Shown here one piece after another: positions 58,785 to 64,000 of a DNA stretch of 64,000 nucleotides. How positions within the stretch are numbered: the first letter of the stretch is position 1; each line of letters begins with the position of its first letter. The notes below the pieces were generated by a model that saw only the letters and a program-made list of their open reading frames with translations, searched no databases and was not told the DNA's origin. The stretch is taken from contig NZ_CP136995.1 of assembly GCF_033110285.1 (NCBI RefSeq), forward strand, positions 3,162,001 through 3,226,000, in the 5' to 3' direction. This DNA is from Ottowia sp. SB7-C50 (GTDB lineage Bacteria > Pseudomonadota > Gammaproteobacteria > Burkholderiales > Burkholderiaceae_C). The position numbers and the translations under genes are program-made.

Positions 58785-59189
58785 TCAGATCCTGCGGCGC
58801 TTCTGCGGACGGCAGCCGTTGTGCGGCACCGGGGTCACGTCAGAAATCGACGTGATGCGGATGCCCAGCGCGGCCAGTGCACGCACCGACGACTCGCGAC
58901 CGGGGCCAGGGCCCTTGATCTCGACGTCCAGGTTCTTGATGCCCTGTTCCATCGCGGCACGGCCGGCCACCTCGGACGCAACCTGCGCCGCGAACGGCGT
59001 GGACTTGCGCGAGCCCTTGAAGCCCTGGCCACCCGACGACGCCCACGACAGGGCGTTGCCCTGGCGGTCGCTGATGGTGATGATGGTGTTGTTGAACGAC
59101 GCGTGCACGTGGGCAATGCCGTCCGAAATGTTCTTGCGGACTTTCTTGCGCACGCGCTGGGCGGCGTTGCTGGCGGGAGATTTGGCCAT
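58785..59189 (-). CDS. rpsK: Ribosomal protein S11
   Basis: 134 aa ending CRPQKRRRI. Contains [20 protein letters not shown], the usual S11 core, which contacts mRNA in the 30S platform. It lies 18 bases after rpsM. Confidence 0.97.
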   Translation of the reverse strand: MAKSPASNAAQRVRKKVRKNISDGIAHVHASFNNTIITISDRQGNALSWASSGGQGFKGSRKSTPFAAQVASEVAGRAAMEQGIKNLDVEIKGPGPGRESSVRALAALGIRITSISDVTPVPHNGCRPQKRRRI

Positions 59190-59207
59190 GTCTTTACCGT
59201 TCCTTGA

Positions 59208-59573
59208 TTACTTCTTCAACGCCTGCGCGGCCTTGCGCGGGCCCTTGCGGGTGCGGGCGTTGGTGCGCGTGCGCTGACCGCGCATCGGCAGACCGCGGCG
59301 ATGACGGAAACCGCGGTAGCAGCCGATGTCCATCAGGCGCTTGATGTTCATCGTGGTCTCGCGGCGCAGGTCGCCCTCGATGATGAACTGTGCGATCGCA
59401 TCGCGGATCTTTTCCTGATCGGCGTCCGTCAGGTCCTTGACCTTCTTGGAATACGGAATGCCACAGGCTTCGCAGATCTTGCGTGCGCGCGTGCGGCCAA
59501 TGCCGTAGATCGCCGTCAGGCCGATTTCGGCGTGCTTGTGCGGCGGAATGTTGATACCAGCAATACGTGCCAT
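59208..59573 (-). CDS. rpsM: Ribosomal protein S13
   Basis: 121 aa ([40 protein letters not shown]). It forms bridges to the 50S subunit. It directly follows rpmJ in the alpha operon. Confidence 0.97.
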   Translation of the reverse strand: MARIAGINIPPHKHAEIGLTAIYGIGRTRARKICEACGIPYSKKVKDLTDADQEKIRDAIAQFIIEGDLRRETTMNIKRLMDIGCYRGFRHRRGLPMRGQRTRTNARTRKGPRKAAQALKK

Positions 59574-59613
59574 GGTCTTCTAGTCCTCTGAACTCTTTGG
59601 CCAGCGCTGGCGA

Positions 59614-59727
59614 TCAGCCCTGGCGCTGCTTGTGGCGCGGGTCGGTGCAGATCACGCGCACCACGCCCTTGCGGCGAATGATCTTGCAGTTGCGGCAGAT
59701 CTTCTTGACCGAAGCTGAAACTCTCAT
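59614..59727 (-). CDS. rpmJ: Ribosomal protein L36
   Basis: 37 aa ([20 protein letters not shown] .. [11 protein letters not shown]) with the Cys/His zinc set CxxC..C..H, i.e. the zinc-binding form. It is 67 bases after secY; there is no infA between secY and rpmJ. Confidence 0.97.
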   Translation of the reverse strand: MRVSASVKKICRNCKIIRRKGVVRVICTDPRHKQRQG

Positions 59728-59793
59728 TTCACTCTCCTAAAACTCTCTCGTTACGACCGTGGACCGGACCCCGCCAACCACGGCCAATGCGCA

Positions 59794-61107
59794 TCACAGC
59801 GCAGTCTTGAAATTGGCCTTCTTGAGCAATGACTCGTACTGCTGGCTCATCAGGTAGTTCTGCACCTGCGCCATGAAGTCCATCGTCACCACCACCAGGA
59901 TCAGCAGCGACGTGCCACCGAAATAGAACGGCACGTTGTAGCGCAGGATCAGGAATTCCGGCAGCAGGCACACGGCCGTGATGTAGATGGCGCCCGCCAG
60001 CGTCAGCCGCATCAGGATCTTGTCGATGTACCGCGCCGTCTGATCGCCCGGACGAATGCCCGGAATGAACGCACCGCTCTTCTTCAGGTTGTCGGCCGTC
60101 TCACGACTGTTGAACACCAGGCCCGTGTAGAAGAAGCAGAAGAAGATGATGGCCGCCGCATACAGCATGACGTAAATGGGTTGCCCCGGCGTCAGCGTCG
60201 ATGCGATGTCCTTCAGCCAGCGCATCGAATCGCCCGCGCTGAACCAGCCCACGATGGTGGCCGGCAGCAGGATGATCGACGACGCGAAGATCGGCGGAAT
60301 CACGCCAGCCATGTTCAGCTTGAGCGGCAGGTGCGACGACTGGCCGCCATACACCTTGTTGCCCACCTGACGGCGTGCGTAGTTCACCAGGATCTTGCGC
60401 TGGCCGCGCTCGACGAACACGACGAAGTAGGTCACCAGGCACACCAGGGCCACGATGAACAGCGCCACGATGATGCTCATCGCGCCGGTGCGCACCAGCT
60501 CCAGCAGCCCGCCCACGGCATTCGGCAGACCGGCAGCAATGCCGGCGAAGATCAGGATCGAAATGCCGTTGCCCAGACCGCGCTCGGTGATCTGTTCGCC
60601 CAGCCACATCAGGAACATGGTGCCGGCCGTCAGGCTGACCACCGCGGTCAGGCGGAAGCCCCAGCCCGGAGCGATGACCAGGCCTTGCGATGCTTCCAGC
60701 GCCACGGCGATGCCGAACGACTGGAACAGCGCCAGGGCCAGCGTGCCATAGCGGGTGTACTGCGTGATCCTGCGACGTCCCGCCTCGCCTTCCTTCTTCA
60801 TCTGCTCGAAGGTCGGCACGACGTAGGTCATCAACTGCATGATGATCGACGCCGAGATGTACGGCATGATGCCCAGCGCGAACACCGTGAACCGCGACAG
60901 CGCACCACCCGAGAACATGTTGAACAGGTTCAGGATGCCGCCCTGCTGGCCCTGGAACAGCTGACGCAGCTGGTCCGGGTTGATGCCAGGCACGGGAATG
61001 TGCGCGCCGATGCGGTACACGACCAGCGCGAGCAGCAGAAACACCAGCCGGCGACGCAGGTCGCCGTACTTGCCGGTTTTCGCGATTTGCGGTCCGCTGG
61101 TGGCCAC
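59794..61107 (-). CDS. secY: Preprotein translocase subunit SecY
   Basis: 437-aa, ten-span channel of the Sec translocon ([59 protein letters not shown]). It follows rplO by 30 bases in the spc operon. Confidence 0.97.
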   Translation of the reverse strand: MATSGPQIAKTGKYGDLRRRLVFLLLALVVYRIGAHIPVPGINPDQLRQLFQGQQGGILNLFNMFSGGALSRFTVFALGIMPYISASIIMQLMTYVVPTFEQMKKEGEAGRRRITQYTRYGTLALALFQSFGIAVALEASQGLVIAPGWGFRLTAVVSLTAGTMFLMWLGEQITERGLGNGISILIFAGIAAGLPNAVGGLLELVRTGAMSIIVALFIVALVCLVTYFVVFVERGQRKILVNYARRQVGNKVYGGQSSHLPLKLNMAGVIPPIFASSIILLPATIVGWFSAGDSMRWLKDIASTLTPGQPIYVMLYAAAIIFFCFFYTGLVFNSRETADNLKKSGAFIPGIRPGDQTARYIDKILMRLTLAGAIYITAVCLLPEFLILRYNVPFYFGGTSLLILVVVTMDFMAQVQNYLMSQQYESLLKKANFKTAL

Positions 61108-61137
61108 TACTCAATCACTTTCAACAATCTGGATGCT

Positions 61138-61569
61138 TCAGGCCAACGCACCACCGGCGGCCTCGATGGCAGCCTTGGCACCGGCGGTCGCGCCGACGCC
61201 CGTCAGCTTGACGGCCTTGGTCAGTTCGCCGGACTTGATGACCTTCACCACCTTGACGATCTCGCGCACGAGCCCGGCCTTCTTGAGGGCGAGCACGTCC
61301 ACTTCGGCAGCGCCCAGGCGCTCCAGGTCGGACAGGGTCACTTCGGCGTTGTACTTGAGCGAGGCCGACTTGAAGCCACGCTTGGGCAGGCGACGCTGCA
61401 GCGGCATCTGGCCGCCTTCGAAGCCGACCTTGTGGTAGCCACCGGCACGCGATTTCTGGCCCTTGTGGCCGCGACCGGCCGTCTTGCCCAGGCCGGAGCC
61501 GATGCCGCGACCCACGCGGCGGCGCGCCTTCTTGGCGCCGTCGGCGGGCTTGATGCTGTTGAGTTCCAT
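61138..61569 (-). CDS. rplO: Ribosomal protein L15
   Basis: 143 aa with [20 protein letters not shown] and [15 protein letters not shown]. Late-assembly 50S protein; 11 bases after rpmD. Confidence 0.97.
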   Translation of the reverse strand: MELNSIKPADGAKKARRRVGRGIGSGLGKTAGRGHKGQKSRAGGYHKVGFEGGQMPLQRRLPKRGFKSASLKYNAEVTLSDLERLGAAEVDVLALKKAGLVREIVKVVKVIKSGELTKAVKLTGVGATAGAKAAIEAAGGALA

Positions 61570-61580
61570 GATCGGGTTCC

Positions 61581-61766
61581 TCAGACGATCTTGACCAGAT
61601 AGTCGATCTTGTTGATCATGCCGCGCACCGCAGGCGTGTCCTGCAGTTCGCGCACGCTGTTCAGTTTGCGCAGGCCCAGGCCGCGCACGGTGGCGCGGTG
61701 CGATTCCTTGCAGCCGATGGGGCTGCGAACCAGCTGAACCTTGACGGTTTTCTGCTCGGTTGCCAT
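61581..61766 (-). CDS. rpmD: Ribosomal protein L30
   Basis: 61 aa ([40 protein letters not shown]). Normal bacterial L30 size; between rpsE and rplO. Confidence 0.96.
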   Translation of the reverse strand: MATEQKTVKVQLVRSPIGCKESHRATVRGLGLRKLNSVRELQDTPAVRGMINKIDYLVKIV

Positions 61767-61781
61767 GTCTTGACTCCTGCT

Positions 61782-62303
61782 TTAGGCGGCGAAGATGTCT
61801 TCGACCGACTTGCCGCGCTTGGCCGCCACTTCGGCCGGCGTGGTGCTGTGGCGCAGCGCATCCAGCGTCGCGCGCACCATGTTGTAGGGGTTCGACGTGC
61901 CGTGGCTCTTGGCCACGATGTCGGTGATGCCCAGCACCTCAAACACGGCGCGCATCGGGCCGCCGGCGATGATGCCGGTACCGCGCGGGGCGGGCGCCAT
62001 CATCACGACAGCGGCGCCATGGTGGCCGGTCACGTTGTGGTGGATGGTGCCATCCTTGAGCGACACCTTCAGCATGTTGCGGCGGGCCTCTTCCATGGCC
62101 TTCTGCACGGCGGCGGGCACTTCCTTGGACTTGCCCTTGCCCATGCCGACGCGGCCGTCGCCGTCGCCCACCACGGTCAGCGCGGCGAAACCGAGGATAC
62201 GGCCACCCTTGACCACCTTGGTCACGCGGTTGACCGCGATCATCTTCTCGCGCAGGCCGTCCTCCGGACCGTCACCCTGCGTTCTTGCCTGAAACTTTGC
62301 CAT
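61782..62303 (-). CDS. rpsE: Ribosomal protein S5
   Basis: 173 aa ([60 protein letters not shown]). A translation-fidelity protein. 18 bases after rplR. Confidence 0.97.
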   Translation of the reverse strand: MAKFQARTQGDGPEDGLREKMIAVNRVTKVVKGGRILGFAALTVVGDGDGRVGMGKGKSKEVPAAVQKAMEEARRNMLKVSLKDGTIHHNVTGHHGAAVVMMAPAPRGTGIIAGGPMRAVFEVLGITDIVAKSHGTSNPYNMVRATLDALRHSTTPAEVAAKRGKSVEDIFAA

Positions 62304-62320
62304 TTGTCTGTCCTGCCTTC

Positions 62321-62686
62321 TTAGAACTGCAGACCCGCTTCACGGGCGGCGTCGGCCAGGGCCTTGACGCGGCCGTGATACGCGAAACCCGCGCGATCGA
62401 AAGCCACTTTTTCGACACCGGCGGCCTTGGCACGCTCGGCGATGCGCTTGCCGATCTGCTGCGCGGCAGCGACGTTGCCGCCCTTGCCAGCCGCGCCCAG
62501 CTCCTTGCGCATGTCGGCCTCGGCGGTGGAGGCGCTGGCCAGCACGCGGCAGCCGTCCTCGGACACCACGGTGGCGTAGATGTGCAGGTTGGTGCGGTTC
62601 ACGCTCAGACGGGCAACGCCCTTGTCTGCGATGCGGATGCGCGTCTGACGTGCACGACGAAGACGCTGCTCTTTCTTGGTCATCAT
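62321..62686 (-). CDS. rplR: Ribosomal protein L18
   Basis: 121 aa ([60 protein letters not shown]). Binds 5S rRNA with L5. It follows rplF by 11 bases. Confidence 0.97.
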   Translation of the reverse strand: MMTKKEQRLRRARQTRIRIADKGVARLSVNRTNLHIYATVVSEDGCRVLASASTAEADMRKELGAAGKGGNVAAAQQIGKRIAERAKAAGVEKVAFDRAGFAYHGRVKALADAAREAGLQF

Positions 62687-62697
62687 GATGCAGGTCC

Positions 62698-63231
62698 TTA
62701 TTTCTTCTTGGTTTCCTTGATGACGACGCGTTCGTCGGCATACCGGATACCCTTGCCCTTGTAGGGCTCGGGCGGACGGGCGTCGCGGATGTTGGCGGCC
62801 AGCTGGCCCACCACCTGGCGATCGGCGCCCTTGACGATGATTTCGGTCGGCGTCGGCGTGGTCACGGTGACGCCCGCCGGCATTTCGAAGTTGACCGGGT
62901 GCGAATAACCGATGGCCAGGTTCAGCTTGTTGCCTTGAGCCTGGGCACGGAAGCCTACGCCCACCAGCGTCAGCTTCTTCTCGAAGCCCTTGCTGACACC
63001 CACCACCATGTTGTTCACCAGCTGGCGCATGGTGCCGCTCATGGCATTGGCTTCGCGCGACTCGTTGGCCGGCTCGAACGACAGCTTGCCGTCCTTGGCC
63101 ACCACGTTCACCAGGTCGTTGGCGGCGAGCTTGAGCTCACCACCGCTGCCCTTGACGGTGATCTGGTCTTCCTTGATCTGAACGTCGACGCCCTGAGGAA
63201 CGGCGACGCCCATCTTTGCAATGCGGGACAT
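62698..63231 (-). CDS. rplF: Ribosomal protein L6
   Basis: 177 aa ([40 protein letters not shown]), full length with both L6 repeats. Between rpsH and rplR. Confidence 0.97.
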   Translation of the reverse strand: MSRIAKMGVAVPQGVDVQIKEDQITVKGSGGELKLAANDLVNVVAKDGKLSFEPANESREANAMSGTMRQLVNNMVVGVSKGFEKKLTLVGVGFRAQAQGNKLNLAIGYSHPVNFEMPAGVTVTTPTPTEIIVKGADRQVVGQLAANIRDARPPEPYKGKGIRYADERVVIKETKKK

Positions 63232-63243
63232 GTTCGCTTCTCC

Positions 63244-63639
63244 TTACGCGACGTAGCAGAGCACTTCGCCGCCGACACCGGTGGCACGCGCCTTGCGATC
63301 GGTCATCACGCCCTTGGGCGTGGTCACGATGGCCACGCCCAGGCCGTTCATGACCTGGGGAATGGCGTCGCGGCCCTTGTACACGCGCAGGCCGGGGCGG
63401 CTGACGCGCTCGATGCGCTCGATGACCGGGCGACCGGCGTAGTACTTGAGGGCAATTTCCAGCTCGGACTTGCCGCCGTCGGACTTGACTTCGAAACCGT
63501 CGATGTAGCCCTCGTCCTTCAGGACCTGGGCAATGGCCACCTTGACCTTGGACGACGGCACCGACACGGTCTGCTTGGCCACCATCTGCGCGTTGCGGAT
63601 GCGGGTCAACAGATCGGCGATGGGATCACTCATGCTCAT
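63244..63639 (-). CDS. rpsH: Ribosomal protein S8
   Basis: 131 aa ([53 protein letters not shown]). In E. coli S8 represses the spc operon by binding the rplE leader; whether that holds here cannot be seen. Confidence 0.97.
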   Translation of the reverse strand: MSMSDPIADLLTRIRNAQMVAKQTVSVPSSKVKVAIAQVLKDEGYIDGFEVKSDGGKSELEIALKYYAGRPVIERIERVSRPGLRVYKGRDAIPQVMNGLGVAIVTTPKGVMTDRKARATGVGGEVLCYVA

Positions 63640-63657
63640 GTTGTTCTCTCCTGCCGA

Positions 63658-63963
63658 TTACCAGCTGGCCTTGGTGATGCCGGGAATCTGGCCTTCGAAG
63701 GCGAGTTCGCGGATCTTGGCGCGGCCGAGGCCGAACTGGCGGAACGTGCCGCGCGGGCGGCCGGTCATCTCGCAGCGGTTGCGCTGGCGAGTCGGGTTGG
63801 CGTTGCGCGGGAGCTTCTGCAGCGCCAGGCGGGCCTGCGCGCGCTCGTCGTCGCTGCGCTTGGCGTCGTTGGCGATGCTTTTCAGCTCGGCGTGTTTCTT
63901 GGCGAATTTGGCGACGAGCTGCTCGCGCTTGAGCTCGCGTTCGATCAAAGCTTTCTTGGCCAC
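63658..63963 (-). CDS. rpsN: Ribosomal protein S14
   Basis: 101 aa, the long zinc-free form ([40 protein letters not shown]). It is nine bases after the rplE stop. Confidence 0.96.
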   Translation of the reverse strand: MAKKALIERELKREQLVAKFAKKHAELKSIANDAKRSDDERAQARLALQKLPRNANPTRQRNRCEMTGRPRGTFRQFGLGRAKIRELAFEGQIPGITKASW

Positions 63964-63972
63964 GTCGCTACC

Positions 63973-64000
63973 TCAGTTCTTGAACGGGAAACGGAAGGCC
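63973..64000 (-). CDS. rplE: Ribosomal protein L5, last residues (5' part outside window)
   Basis: Only the C-terminal AFRFPFKN and the TGA stop are in the window. The ending matches L5 and the position before rpsN fits the spc operon. Confidence 0.85.

Overview
The window is a high-GC bacterial chromosome segment. Gene content and order point to a betaproteobacterium of the Burkholderiales, most likely family Comamonadaceae. The signs are a giant tandem-duplicated UvrA, acetate-type symporters next to DUF294/CBS proteins, a leucine-degradation cluster, a Bug-family binding protein, a Comamonadaceae-like dispersed repeat (core ATAGCT..GCGCTTG..AAGCGC..GGCCAAAA), and the order rplO-secY-rpmJ-rpsM-rpsK-rpsD-rpoA-rplQ without infA. 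The species cannot be named from this window.

Layout. (1) 1-5.66 kb, minus: 5' part of a double-length uvrA with four Walker A motifs, interrupted in frame by several repeat insertions. (2) 5.7-21.7 kb: a signalling and transport region. It holds a cNMP-like/CBS/DUF294 protein, a membrane-anchored degenerate kinase fused to a DnaQ-type exonuclease, a CheY-like receiver, a symporter-histidine kinase, small membrane proteins, a DUF4212/SSS symporter pair, a DUF485/ActP pair, then a second stand-alone DnaQ-type exonuclease and a second DUF294/CBS protein. (3) 21.8-24 kb: small housekeeping and accessory genes (DsbA-fold isomerase, DUF1289, YbaK, LysE). (4) 24-41 kb: an acyl-CoA / leucine-degradation region with HMG-CoA lyase, both methylcrotonyl-CoA carboxylase subunits, an enoyl-CoA hydratase, acyl-CoA synthetase, AraC-type regulator, acyl-CoA dehydrogenase, thioesterase and a large CoA-ligase/GNAT protein, with two alpha/beta hydrolases, a DinB-like protein and a DUF4126 protein inserted. 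(5) 41-49 kb: CoA-binding protein, redoxin, MetY-like sulfhydrylase, amidase, two periplasmic binding proteins, hemE. (6) 49-56.3 kb: priA, AEC transporter, chalcone-isomerase-like protein, rep helicase, a lipoprotein, and tRNA-fMet. (7) 56.3-64 kb, minus: spc/alpha ribosomal operon from the end of rplE to rplQ.

Two themes cut across the genes. First, dispersed repeats lie inside reading frames (uvrA, mccB, hemE), make up the signal peptide of a small lipoprotein, and supply or remove stop codons. Second, six genes (uvrA, the first DUF294 gene, the CoA-ligase/GNAT gene, the redoxin gene, hemE, the chalcone-isomerase-like gene) each look one base out of frame, five of them at a G/C run of six or seven. 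That clustering suggests uncorrected homopolymer indels in the assembly more than biology, but must be checked in reads.

The most interesting candidate system is the recurring association of an SSS symporter, a DUF294/CBS/cNMP-like protein and a DEDDh exonuclease. It occurs twice here, once with the exonuclease fused to a degenerate membrane histidine-kinase scaffold next to a receiver and a symporter-kinase.
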